NCBI GenBank assembly: GCA_002803225.1
Contig: NXFV01000748.1
Location: 1 to 64,000, forward strand
DNA: 64,000 bases
Source: Gamarada debralockiae
Lineage: Eukaryota > Ascomycota > Leotiomycetes > Helotiales > Hyphodiscaceae
Direction: 5' to 3'
This document shows positions 10,004 to 21,797 of the stretch, one piece after another (the stretch's first letter is position 1; every line of letters starts with the position of its first letter). Both the position numbers and the translations under genes were made by a program. The notes under the pieces were generated by a model. That model did no database searches, was not told the origin of the DNA, and worked only from the letters and a program-made list of their open reading frames with translations.

Positions 10004-12848
10004 ATTGTATGATAGGCAACGACCTTACGAGCACACGAGTATGACCGCAATAATACCCCTCATCAAGTGATACAAGCCATGCGGGGAAGGTGACCTTCAT
10101 CAGACCTCCAAGGATGACCCAACAACAGCAACGCGAATCATTGTCTTTAGAGACGCGGAGACATCTGTATGTAGATAATGGGATTCTTGCAGAACTCGAC
10201 GGCATCTTTTTTGGTGAAACACGACTCACCTGACCTTTGGACGGCTGGGAGAATGGTCGTCCTGCGCCGCAGAAGGCCCCAAGTTTGTCCAGAAGAGGGC
10301 TGAAAGTGTTGGATGTTCTCGTTGGTGATGTCTTCGAACGGAGGAAGGCAGATATGAGTACTATTGAGATTCCAAATATTGACCCTAGCAAAGGCTTCGT
10401 CACGTCCAGATTGCCATATCCATTCAACCCAGGGGCGGCCGTGGGTTAGTTTGTAGCTCTCGCTATCATTTCTTTAACCCTTCAAATTTCTACCCCCGAC
10501 AAGCCACACTTCACATCGTGCATTCACCAGATTCATGGATTACACGCTTCAAAATGATCGAACCTGCATAACCGAACAGAGATTTCCTTTCAAGATGCAA
10601 ACTATCGACAACGGAACGCATCATGGCACATCATGGAAGCACAGACAACGGGTCATCGCGCGCTCGGCGCTTAGCACAACAGAAGCAGGCTCAAGCAGCG
10701 AGGGAGGGCCAAGGGGTGAACCTTGCCGAAGTTTTCAATTCTGCCTAGAAAGGATTCGGCGGGCATTTTTCCGAAAATTCTCAGCCAATCAATTTTCAAA
10801 ATTTGGTCTTTCGCAAGTGATTTGTGCCCTGTCCACCTTTTAAAATGCATCTCGTACCGCCGAGAAAAGTCGATAACTGCCCTTCTGACACAGAAGAGAA
10901 TCGTTCGATTCGCTCATTGATTACTCAGATGGCCGGCGCTGAGAATAGGGCCATATTGTACGAGATTTGGATGATCATCCAGGAGGTGCCTTTTTCGGGC
11001 CTAAAACCTCGAAGAGATTTTCCCCCGTTTTTGTCTCCATAAAATTGCGTTTCGGCTCCAGTGGACTTCACGAAACGGCGATTAATATTGATAGCAGACG
11101 GTTAGCAGTACCACGCGAGGAGGCTGACTGCGAGCATGGAAGCCATGGGTATCGGAGAATACGGAGGACGGTACAATACCGTCTCTCAAACGGGTAGAAC
11201 AGCCCCTCTTTCCCCGAGTGCTGAACAATCCTGCTCTGTCATCGGCGCCCAGGTAGCACACGGCTCATTTGAATGGCTCACATGCTGCTAGAGATCCAGA
11301 AGGAAAAAGCAAAAGCAGGGGACTCAGTGGAAAAAGGGAAGGATGTTAATTCCCGAATTGGGCCATAAAAATAATCCCCTAATTCGGCTTGTGTTGTTTC
11401 GAACTTGCGATTTGCTCAGAGTCCTCTTTAGGGCTCATTTTGGTTGTTGATCCTTCTACGGCCCGAAGAGACTACGGCTGTCTCAGGCTATTGTCGAGAT
11501 AATCTCCAGGGATCGACTCTGATAATCAACGGTCTTCTCTCACGCGGCTGATCGCTCGTACCCACGGGCGAGGAGAAACAATTATTATTGTTGAAGATAA
11601 TTATTATTTGGCCCAGACCGGGCAAGCATTCTCAAAAACCTACGGAAACGGACCACTTGGAATCGTGGATGACTTTCCCGGACGAGGATTGCATCGCTTG
11701 GGCCCCTCAGAATCCTCGAACCATAACCTTTCATATCTTTTTATCCAATTGTCTTCCCCCGATGAAATCCTGCCCAACCTCCACGTTTTGAGATGGCACC
11801 ATTGATTGCTGAGTGCTGACGGACGACATCGGCCAACTCGAGCCAAGCCTCACATCCTCATTCATGCCAGTCAGTCACTGTTCATGCCTTGGAAGTTGGC
11901 CTGGTGGAAGCCTCGTGCAATGGGTTTGGCTGGTATGTGAAGGAACGGGCCATTCGACATAGACCGCGTGCCCCGGAGTCGAGCTATCATGGTTATGTCG
12001 CCAGACATGGCTAATGGATGCGCGAGTGGCAGGGACATTTCAGTAAGTAGTAAGGTATCAGAGTCTCAACCCTTCATCAGCTGCCTTTAAAATAAAATCT
12101 CTGGCATCTCTGGGTTCCTTTTTGAGCGATTTATCTGGATCAAGATCATATCGCAATTCTGATCTCCCCGGCGCTCCCCCTAAACTAACTACTGAGCCAC
12201 AGCCTACACATTCGTCCAGAAAGGGAAGAAACTCAGACGCATAGGCGGCCCTTAATCTGAAAGCCCCCAATTTATACGATTATCATTCCCGCTTTACTTG
12301 AAAGGGTCGCGCGCCGGTGTTCGCAGTCTACTACTCTCAACCTCCCCTTGCCAGGCCAGGCTTGACCATGCAGGCCGCAGAACACACAGGCTACCCTCGT
12401 ACCCGCGCTCAAGAATCTTGAGAGCTTGACTCGGCATCCAGTCACTAAAGCCACAACTTCTCCGCACATGTAGCTTCTTCCCACCCTGCGACCTACCTCC
12501 CGTACCTATCTAGTACATACATCTCTGTGCTCTTCCGGCACTCAGATTGCTTCGACGTGCATATTTTACTTGCTTTATGCTGTTTTGCGCGTTTAAGCAT
12601 CTGTTCGCGCCCGACTCGACTCGACTCTCTTCCATCTTCCAACTGCTGCAGCTGAGCAAGCAGGGTTCATATATTGACGCCGCAACCAGGAACCTTTGCT
12701 TATCATGCATGCAGTTTGCCGTTCTTGAGGACTGCCTTAGCCAGGAACATCGTCAACGTCTACGGATACGCCTTGCTTGCGGAAGCAACCTTCGACTCTC
12801 AATTGCTGTCGCATAACTATTATCGGGAACCGGGCATTCATTCAGAGA
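10004..12848. other. Long intergenic and probable 5' leader region
   Basis: There is no recognisable gene in 2.8 kb. A minus-strand frame starts with ATG at 10427 and could encode about 66 residues with one hydrophobic segment before a GTGAGT at 10227, but an overlapping plus-strand frame is equally open, so I do not call it. Positions 11579-11608 are an AT-rich imperfect palindrome-like run (ATTATTATTG ... ATAATTATTATT). The last few hundred bases are probably leader of the CENP-B-type gene. Confidence 0.45.
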
Positions 12849-14672
12849 ATGCACGATTCCATGATGGCCCAAATTGGAATGGACGAACACCACAATGGAC
12901 ACGAGAATGGCTTTGGGGTTAACAATGAATGGGGCGACATGAGCAATAGCTACAATTCTTCACAACATCAATCGCCAATATATGAACATGGAGGATTTGG
13001 ATTCATGCAGCCAATGCAGCACGGATTGCCCACCGAACCGTCATTTAATTCCCAGAGGATGCCGGCGCCGCAACCAGTTCATACATCGCACCAACCGCAC
13101 CAGCAACTGTTACCCCTCATCATGCCCAGCCATCCCACATGGCCGAGTATGTTGACAAACCCAGCGAGTTATTCAACCCCTCCGGTTGCCATTCCAGCTT
13201 CTGCTCCTCCTCTGGTTAAAGGAAACACTCCCAAGTTACCGGCAATTCACGCGACTCCATCACCACGGAAGACGCTTACGGACAGCGACAGGAGGCGCAT
13301 GTGTCAGTACCATGAGGAAAATCCAACGGTTAAGCAAACTGAAATTGGAGGTGAGTGAAGAAGTCCCAATGATCGGGAGTGGTTTGGCTAACTCATAATC
13401 AGCGATGTTTGGTGTTGAACGAAGGTATATTTCATTGATTCTCATGCTCATTTCCTCTTGCTAAAAATCGCAATTCTCAGTACTGTATCGAAAGTCCTCC
13501 GTCAGAGAGAAAAGTATCTCTATCCAGAGGATCGCAGCTTGTCTCCCGTCAAACGGGCGAAGGGCAAATTTCCTGATATTGAAAGAGCTCTTGCAAACTG
13601 GGTCAGGAGATCGCAGAAGGAAGGTATCCCTTTAACGGATGCTGCGATCAAGGAGAAGGCTCGATTTTTTGCAACAACTGTTGGCAATAATGAGAGCCAC
13701 TTAAAGACGAACAGTACGAGTTGGCTTGAGAAGTTCAAGCAGAAGAATGGGATCGGAGCTGGGAAGTTGATGCGAAGGGCCTCTGAGACCAACATCTCAG
13801 ACAGCGGCTCTCTCAATCCGGATTCAGCAGGAGATTCAGCAGTTCAAACGCCAAACGGAATTTCTCCTATCTCTCCAAGCGCTCTCCCATCTCCTTCGCC
13901 TTTATCGGCGTCGAAGAGTGACGAGGATTTGAAGCATGAGAGTCTGAACGGTTACTTTGCCCAAGGAAACGGAGGGTACAGGCACTCGAACTCTCAGAGT
14001 ACTACATCTTTATCAAGTGCGTTCACAGATACGGCTCCCTCTTCGTTCTCCGCAGGACCGACTAGCCCAACGACTCCTTTTGCGTTTTCACCGGACGGAA
14101 CTACTGGCTCTTGGATGCCTTCACAGCACTCTCGACTCCCTCCACCAGGGAACAACTTCCAGAGACCAAGAAGCCAAACATTCCCGATGCTTGGAATTGA
14201 TCCGTCATTCATTTCTTCGCAGTCTAACGAGCCTATAACGCCAAAGTATTTGCCTGTGACAGCGCCGTCTTCAGCGCTTGACTCTCCGATTCATGAGATG
14301 CCTCCTCCGTTTGGAATGGACTCAGCTATTTCTTCGCCTCCTCTCCATCACAGCAGCAGCAATGGATCGATGGCACCGCCTTCGTCGAACACGCCGATTA
14401 CAGGTCTTCAATCGCCGCCTGGATCTTCAGCACCCAGCTCTCCTACTCAGGACGACGCTCGAAGAGCACTGGATACGCTATTGAACTACTTCCAGCAAGC
14501 GCCAAATGGCCTGGTTGACCAGAACGACTACATGACAGTCCTGAAGCTGACGGAGAAACTACGACTTCAAACGAACAACGGCCCCTTACCAGGAGGACTC
14601 CACCGAATCGCCGAGCAAGAAGGCGAGGTCCCAGCGCCAAAGATGGAGCAATCCATGAGCGCAGGCTGCTAG
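12849..14672 (+). CDS. CENP-B-type helix-turn-helix DNA-binding protein
   Basis: Three exons (12849-13350, 13403-13424, 13481-14672) give 571 residues. The Gln/His/Pro-rich N-terminus is followed from about residue 145 by a psq/CENP-B N-terminal HTH (LTDSDRRRMCQYHEENPTVK then FGVERSTVSKVLRQREKYL). The 22-nt exon 2 lies inside this HTH. A second HTH of the CENPB/Tc5 type follows (FPDIERALANWVRRSQKEGI to NSTSWLEKFKQKNGI). The rest is Ser/Pro-rich with a short amphipathic C-terminal segment (ARRALDTLLNYFQQ). No DDE nuclease domain is present, so this is a host DNA-binding or transcription factor rather than a pogo transposase. Relatives are common in filamentous ascomycetes. The start is the first ATG downstream of a stop-rich leader; 12861 or 12864 are alternatives. 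Confidence 0.85.
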
Positions 14673-15467
14673 GCTCTTCTCCTCCCAACATACCAAAATC
14701 CTGTATATTCCGCCCGCATATTTCCTTTCAATCCTGCCCTTACCAGCATCACCTTCAACGACACATCTCACGGCGTTCCTCTGCTTCCACATACTCTACA
14801 TCGGCGTCCACAAGCGCCAACCACCACCGGAGTCTATGTTTCTTCCTCTTCTCAACCATGTTCTTATTTCGTTCTATTCTATATCTTCGTACCATATACT
14901 CTACATATCGCTTCCTTCTCGGTCGGGGGTTGCAGGCTGGCAACAGGAAAGGGATTCGGAAAACCATCATATACCCATACATCTCCCGCTCACGCGAACC
15001 TCTACTTCTATTTCTATATTTTTCACGGCAGCTAGCAGATTTTCTCTCTTCATTTCCATCTTTAATATATAGCACGCACATCTGTGGGCTTACTTTCACA
15101 TATCATGAGGAATTGATACCTGAGTCGAGCTCGGGGTTTGGGGTTTCTAGGATTGGATTCCGAGCCCTTTTGGCTTGGTTGGATGGGTATTTTTCACGGC
15201 CTTTTTGTACAGGGCTTCATTTTTCTGTATTTTGGGAAAGGGGAAGATGAGGGAATGGGAATGGTAAAGACGGGCTTGAGCTGGCACAGAGTTGCCTTCA
15301 GGAGGCAAGTGACCAGACGATGGATTGGGAAGGGTCATGATTATTTATGTCAGGTATCTATACTCTTAATCCAGGGCGGCCCATCTGGCTTTGGGAGGCC
15401 CCTTCTGAAATCCTCTTGTGCAAGTTTGCGATGAGTGATGTTGTGAACTTCATTGATTCATTTCTAT
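14673..15467. other. Convergent 3' region between CENP-B-type and PXA genes
   Basis: About 800 bases between two converging stop codons. It holds the 3' ends of both transcripts and I see no further gene. Confidence 0.5.
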
Positions 15468-18132
15468 CTAACTGCTTAATCTTTCTTCAAGGAGCTCCTC
15501 TACCCCTTTCTCAGCAAGCTCAGGTATCAAGCGAACGATTATCAGCTCAACAACTCCGTAAAGGAGGTGCTTATTACAGTAACTATCGCCGAAGGTATTC
15601 AACACTTCTTCCACCTCCTTGACTCTCCTGTCAATACCAGGACCGAAATATATGTCCTGGATCTTGGCCGGTATGAGCGATAAGATCGTCTCGGCGCATC
15701 GCTGTCGTATGAGGAGTTGCTCGGACGCAGAGGGAATAGGCCGCGGAGGAGCGAGGGTGTCGTTGGGAAACAGAGTAGCGCGTGCAGTTCGCAGGAGGAC
15801 AGGTAACAGTGCTGGATCTAGTACGTGTGTCTGGATAGCATGGGAGAGAAGTCTGGAACGTAGGATAATCAGCCAATGGACTACCTCAAGGAGAGTTTCT
15901 CGAACGGAAACGCCACGAGCTGCTGACGGCGTAAAGCCATGCAGGAGCCCTCGAAACTCCTGACTTCATGTAGATTGGGATGTTGTATTCTATGCAACAG
16001 ACATGCAGCAGCCCCCATCGACATACAAGGAGGGGGTTCAGAAAGAAAGACAGTAGGGATCGGCCGTCGCCCAAGGTCTGGGGGTCGGCCTGAAAAGTTC
16101 GTGCAGGCACGAGGCGAAAATGCAATGATTGGATGAGAATAAAATGTTTGACAAAGCTCCATGCGGGAGGTAGGTGCGGTACGATGCGAGGCAGCCGGAT
16201 AAGCAGCCCTTGCAACTATAACGCCGGGCGCGTAAAGAAGGCTGTCGTAAGGCTCGCTCAAATCCTTAAGCCAACACCGGCCTCGAAGCAATAGCAGGGG
16301 TGGGAATGAACGTTATGCGGACAAGGTATGAATTTGTTGAATAATGCGAAAATGAGTAGTTTGAAGGATGATTGGAAATCGGATTGGGCTCAATGTTGGG
16401 CTGAATTCGCATGATACAATTGCACGAAAAACGAAGCCATTTCATGGGTGGCCAGGAACTGGGGTAGCACGACATGGGGCTTTGACTGTGCAAAATTGAG
16501 TATGCCACCTGCAGATTGAGGGTCCATGTGCACCTCATCGTCAGTGCTTCCCGCGTCCACACCCGTCGATTTCATGCTCATGCATAACGATAACGGAATT
16601 TTCAATCTCCCAAAAAGGTCATGAAACTACTTGGTTTCTGTAATCCTACTGGGACAATCCAAGTCAAGTGACTGAAAACTCATGCGGTGTGATGTAGTTT
16701 ATCGGCGCTTGGACAGGACAAGGAAAATGTTTGGGAGGGTTTCAGAGTGACAGAAACCAATAACTCACTTATCGATCATCCCATCCGTACTACCTAATTC
16801 TCCAGGCCCTGTAATGGCACCCCATTGAAGTATCGATATTGTGGCGTACAGCCATGGCATGCGAGCTTCTAGATCGAGCAGACTAGAGACACAAGGCCAT
16901 ATCTTCATCTTGAGAATAGGCTGCTTTAATGGTGGTGTCCGAACTTTGGATGTGATCGTAGTATTCGTCAACTCCGGCGGCTCGATATAATCCTTCGAAT
17001 TGCCCGAACCAGTTATCTTCATCGTAGGTGCAATACGAGAAGGAAGGGACGAGGATGTGACGATGGAGATGATGATGAACCGTACCGCGGTGAACGCAAC
17101 AAATACATATTGGAGAACTAGCCAGAACGTTTTCTGGATTGACCGTCCGATTTTCCATCCCTTTCCACTTTTCCCGCTTGTGGTCATAGGTACCGAGTTT
17201 ACGAGGTCCGAATTTGACATGTCAAGACGGACTTGAGCCTTCGACTTTGGCAACTGAGCTTGGATGAACTCCGCGATTTTTGTGATTCCCTCCCACAATA
17301 GCCACGGCTCAGAGGCCTTCCCGCCAATACCACCACCTAGTATCATTTCTGAGAAGATTTGTCCCACAAGCGCAGTCAAGCAGTCATTTTCTAAATCTTC
17401 CGTGGGCAGAAGGACGGCCAACACTCCTTGGACTAGTAATTGCCTATATGCTGCCTCATTTTCAACCTGCTGTTGCACAGCATTTTGATGTCTCGCATCC
17501 GGAACCGGTGATAATGCTGGAAAGGGCCAAAGGGAATGATAGATCTGTCGAGGCTCTGATTCGAATGGTGGAGGGTGTAAAGGATGGTAGGATGCTCGAT
17601 ATGCTGCAAAATTCCATCAACATCTGAGACCTGTAGTCGATACACTCCACATACCCTGAATATGGACATCCAATAAATCCGGTAATTCATCAAATAGCAG
17701 ACTTTCCAAATCCACCTTCCTCAGCCTCTGCTCCAGACCCCGGGTACAATGCGCAATGATCTTCACCACCTCTTCAACAAACACATGATCGGGCGTAATC
17801 TTCGTGTACCACGTATGCACAAATTCCCTTATAATGATAGCAATGAACGCGTATAATTGTAAATCCACCTCGTTGCTACTCGACAATGGCGGAAGGAGTT
17901 CATCGATTGGAGCTGGTGTGCTACGACCCTTTTCTCCGAGCTGTGAACATAGTGTGCGCCGGATCAGAAACAGAGTCGCGCGTTCCGATAGCGGATCTGC
18001 AGATGACAGTCTCGCACTCTGGCGTGATATGGGTGTTTGTGGTCTCGAGACAGGGTCTTTGGAGGCGGATGCAGACTGTGAGGAGACATTGGAGGTGGCG
18101 AGTGCTTTGAGACGAGGTTGAAGGCGCGACAT
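15468..18132 (-). CDS. PXA-domain protein (sorting-nexin-associated), membrane traffic
   Basis: Three exons (18132-17655, 17603-16769, 15852-15468) give about 565 residues. The PXA domain starts at about residue 55 (LIRRTLCSQL) and runs through YAFIAIIIREFVHTWYTKIT and LLDVHIQAYRASYHP. It continues with LLPTEDLENDCLTALVGQI and closes in exon 3 with LLSHAIQTHVLDPALLP, CAETILSLIP and YGVVELIIVRLIPEL. The second exon also carries a hydrophobic stretch (LVLQYVFVAFTAVRFIIISI). The PXA domain is a helical module found N-terminal to RGS and PX domains in sorting nexins; the stand-alone fungal version is of unknown function. Exons 2 and 3 join exactly in phase across a 916-nt intron. An in-frame upstream ATG at 18330 would add 66 residues; I prefer 18132. 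Confidence 0.85.
15853..16768 (-). other. Unusually long intron (916 nt) of the PXA gene
   Basis: Donor GTGAGT is at 16768 and acceptor TTCCAG ends at 15853, with a plausible branch point in GCTGATTATCC. Short open frames inside lack homology or splice support. I found no terminal inverted repeats or target duplication by eye. Confidence 0.6.
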
Positions 18133-19057
18133 TGATAGAAGCTCAGGCGTCACCAGGGTTGCGCTGTGTTTTGAACTTTTATAGCATCCCCAACCACTGG
18201 TTATAGAGAAGGAATTCGTAAAGTCATGACATCGTTGTGGTGGTTGGTGATTTACGCTTTGATATTCAAGGGATGAGGCTGTTGGCTTTCTCAATTTCCC
18301 TGCAAAGTTGGCTAGCCCACTTTCGGCCATTTTCGTTCAGCCTTGTCACGTGTAAGCCCCCTTCCCCCTCTTTATCTTTTAACGTTTTCGCACTTCGCTC
18401 GGAGACTTCTTCGAGATTCGTACTCCATTAATCGGAGTACAAGGTCTCAATCGTTCATTTCCATCCAACAATTATACTTTTGAAAGGAATTCCTTGGCCG
18501 ACAGAAAACTTAAGTTGCTTATTCTGATTGAGCAATTGACCTGGAGGATATCAACGGAAGTCCTTGGCTCTTCACTTAACTTCCTCTTGATTGCTGAAGA
18601 GTGCTCAATGATCGATATCTGATGTTCCAGTTAATGCAGCAATCCAGAGTAACTATCGACTGAGAAGCATCGCCGTATATTCAAAGGTTGAAAAGGTCTT
18701 GCTCTCTATTCAGGTCTTTCTCCAGCGTTGAAGCAGTGCTCCTTAAGCCCCGTCCCTTTGGAGCTCACAATCTCTCCTGTCTTATCTACTGTCTACTTCT
18801 TACTTGAAAAAACCTGTAGGAGATTGACAAGCGTTACTCTGGCTTAGTTTGGGCTCTTGTCTTGGTATCACGTCAATTCTCGGGCGTGTCTCCCAGGCAA
18901 GAGGTCGTCGTCTACTCAGTCACTCAATCATGATGAACAATGTAGCAGTTTTTGAGATGTTGAAGTCAAATTACCCAACTTTCATAATTATTCATAGGCC
19001 TCCCTTATTCTATTCATTCATCTAATTCATTCATCCAACTTGACACGTCCAATGTCC
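18133..19057. other. Intergenic, upstream of the PXA gene
   Basis: No gene recognised. It contains the PXA promoter, or a 66-residue N-terminal extension if the gene starts at 18330. Confidence 0.5.
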
Positions 19058-19904
19058 TCAGTTTCTCCTCCTGCAATTTCCTATCGCCAGTCTAAATTTG
19101 CATTTACGGTTCCTTTTAGCGGCTCCTACCAGTTCCATGAATTCGATCGGAGGCTGCCACTCCTGTGGGTTCCACCGAGGATCCTCAGCGCCGCATAGAA
19201 GGCTGTTGTTGCAGTGAAATCTTCGTGCGTATAAAAGCTTCGTCCGCAAAAGTTGCATTTCCGTATTTGTCGTTCAACCAGTGGCCACAGGAAGCCAACT
19301 GAGGACTTCGGCCTTGTTCTCCACTTCATAAGTTTCAAACTATTTTTTTCTTAATTTTGCCTGAACCATCTTCCGCGTGATGATGAATATATATCAGCTT
19401 TTTCAATTTTCGAAGAGCCGGAAGACTGCCAATGCCGGCAGTGCAGCTCCCTTCGGCGTTTCCATCGGAACCGACATGGTATTCAAAGGGCAAAAAAAGG
19501 GACTTGTTTGCCTTCTCCGAACCGATAGCTGAGGCGAAAGCTCGTAGTTGCCACATTTGGAAAGTAAGGCCGAAGTGAATGATGCCAACGTCGAGGCTAG
19601 CCCTAACGAGAGGGTATCCCATTTGTTCTGGGAAGAGTGGAGGACTCTGCTTCAGAAGCACCATTCTCGAATCATAGCTGGTGTTGAGAAGCTGTGATTG
19701 GGGCCGACTGATGACAAAATCGTCAACATGGGATGGCGGATGGCCTTCTCGTTCATGAAGAATCTTTTGGCTGGGAATTATGAAGGCGTTGTTAGCCATT
19801 ACATCGAGACTGATGATGCCAGCCTCCGTGGACATAGCTACCTTCCAAATCAAAAGTTGGAGCTCGGCGGGTAACTTGGTAAAACAAGTAAAATCTCTCT
19901 CCAT
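19058..19904 (-). pseudogene. 2EXR-domain protein, C-terminal part apparently decayed
   Basis: From ATG 19904 an intact 189-residue frame runs to TGA at 19335. It opens with FTCFTKLPAELQLLIWKVAM, the 2EXR signature (Phe-x-LPxELxLxIW), and has LLNTSYDSRMVLLKQSP in the place where family members have a 'LLxVxxESRxEAL' motif. Beyond the stop another frame reads protein-like (FETYEVENKAEVLSWLPVAT, then PRWNPQEWQPPIEFMEL) down to about 19058. It is interrupted by TAG at 19342-19340 next to a run of seven A and by TGA at 19276-19274. Either the gene ends at 19335 or the last third is degraded. 2EXR is a large, rapidly turning-over fungal family of unknown function. A second member lies at 41.3 kb. 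Confidence 0.55.
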
Positions 19905-20008
19905 CGATTGCCGAAGGAAAAGTTTTCGTCGTCGGTTATGATAGGTGGATTTAAAGATGAGAGTACGTCTATCGTATCGCCAGAGCTTTTATCATGGGCT
20001 TTGTTAAC

Positions 20009-20374
20009 CTAATCCTGAGATGGTAACTCTCCTTCCATATGGTCCGAGGTTAGAGCCTGGTCTGTATTGAGCTGATCTAGAGATGGCAGCACGCCTTCCA
20101 TGTCATCCGAGGTTTGAGTATAGGCTTTGCTCAGCTGGACCAGAGATGATAGCACGCTTTCCATGCAATCTGAGGTCGGCTGCTGGCTAACAGACTGTTG
20201 AGAAATCCTTCTCGTCTGAAGTGTCTCAATCGTAGCAATTTTGATCCATAGTGTCTGGATGTTGCGTATTTGGCGCTCCGGTATGACGTTGAATGGATTT
20301 CGTTTATTGCTTAAGCGACTTGAGCAGTATCCGGATTCGATGAAAATGGAGGTTTGAAGAGTATTGAAATTCAA
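20009..20374 (-). other. Open frame over a 63-bp tandem repeat, coding status unclear
   Basis: The frame is open for 121 codons but has no ATG at its 5' end, so it would need an upstream exon or an internal start. The C-terminal part is built of 21-residue units (TSDCMESVLSSLVQL, TSDDMEGVLPSLDQL, TSDHMEGELPSQD). I recognise no family. It lies just upstream of the 2EXR gene on the same strand. Confidence 0.25.
20019..20170. repeat. Tandem repeat, 63-bp unit, about 2.4 copies
   Basis: The block CTTCCAT ... GAGATG ... GCACGC recurs with starts at 20031, 20094 and 20157, exactly 63 bases apart. The unit keeps a reading frame on the minus strand. Confidence 0.8.
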
Positions 20375-21797
20375 AAGGCGCTGTGGTCGCGGGCATTCAG
20401 TAGAAGGATAGAGTGAAATGGAAACGATAAGGAAGCATATGGCGCTTTAGGTGTTCCTTTTATGTCTTAAAGTTGGAGGCTTGGAAACAGTACAGTTCAC
20501 ATTGCAATGTGACTGATGGAAAGCACCCAGGGACGGTTCCTGGATCCGTGGTTGACAGCTGGAACTAGCGAGAAGCTCAAAACGGACGAGTAGTCTGAAG
20601 AGCCCATGAACTTCAATTGTGAAGTTACTTAAAATTCTTGCTTTCAGTCGATAATTGAGGACTTTCTTTCACTGATCGCGAGGCTAAGCACTGGCTGTTC
20701 TATAGCTGTCCTTCCCAAACCAGCATCTCTGGCCGCTGGCACTTACGACACGAATAGCATCACGTTATGGTATGGTGTCAGCAAGCCAGCAACCCCTTTC
20801 GGAGATGGTGGCAAATTTGTATGAGCGCATTAAACTTTAGAAGATGAGATAGAAGGGTCGGCGGAATCTTCACTTACCTTGCCTGCCCCAGGGCTAGTCA
20901 AATTAAGCGAGTCGCAAAAGGGGCTTCGTCAGCCGTGAAGCATTTCGCCAAACAATCACCAAAATGAAATTGCAAAAATTTGGCTTAGTCCTGTCACTAG
21001 AGCCTAAATAAGCTCGTCAGGTACCAAATCAACAAAAGGCAACCAAAAATTTTTTTTTTTCAAGACACCAGAGGTAGCATGGCGTCCCGTATAACAACCA
21101 GGCGAACTTGTTAGTTTTAAGAGGCAAATCGGAGGCTGGTTAGGCACCGCTCTCAATAGTGTAATTATGCTACCACTAAGCGCAGAACGTCCAATTTATG
21201 ATGGAAAAGCTCTTATAATTGATATAGATGGAAGGGAAAGAGGAAACGAGCGGCGGTTGGGGCGGCGTCGCTTAATGCTTTTGCCCCTTTCACTTCATGT
21301 GCATTATACTAACGGATATCGAGGTTTGAGGCAAAGGTCCAAGGGGTTGAAAACGGGAGTTACGACTCCTTCCAATTCGTCTACGCCAGTTCATATACAC
21401 AAAATTGCAACCCTCCATGATTCCACCCCAGCAACCAAGCCAGTTCCAGGATTCGCCCGCCCGTCTTCATCTCTCTCATGCCAAAACTATGATGAAGGAA
21501 TTCTCGCTCCCCAGTCGATAACATGCATGCTCGCTTGCTTTGCCTCCTCTTGGGTATCATCATGCCTCCTTCCCCATTAATCTCATGACGCGTGAAATCT
21601 ATCTAGTCTCCCTTCATTTTTATCTCCCAACACCATGCTTTCCATCCTTAGAACGCAGCCAATCTCTTCCCGTCAATCATCATGTAAATGTGTATTCCGT
21701 ACCATAAATCCTTCCTTTGTTTTCAGTCCCATACTTCATCTCTTTGATGTCTTACCACTTGTCCGAGAAATCGTGCAACTTCTCGCCTCAATAACCC
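20375..21797. other. Intergenic
   Basis: No gene recognised. There is a run of eleven T at 21050-21060. A 137-codon plus frame at 21167-21580 has no domain, splice partners or protein-like composition and lies just beyond the 3' end of the PAS kinase gene. Confidence 0.45.

Noticed and set aside
9993..10427. Small minus-strand gene with a hydrophobic segment
   Set aside because: An overlapping plus frame (10237-10449) is equally open, and no acceptor gives a convincing second exon.
12849..14672. Pogo/Tc1 transposon, because of the CENP-B-type HTH pair
   Set aside because: No DDE catalytic region follows the HTH domains. The downstream part is Ser/Pro-rich, as in host DNA-binding proteins.
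16390..16605. Nested gene or extra exon inside the PXA intron
   Set aside because: A 71-codon frame without family resemblance; the flanking exons already join in phase without it.
20019..20170. CRISPR-like array
   Set aside because: Direct tandem copies without spacers in a eukaryotic genome; it is an ordinary minisatellite.
21167..21580. 137-codon plus-strand open frame
   Set aside because: Lies just beyond the PAS kinase 3' end, with no domain and no supporting splice sites.
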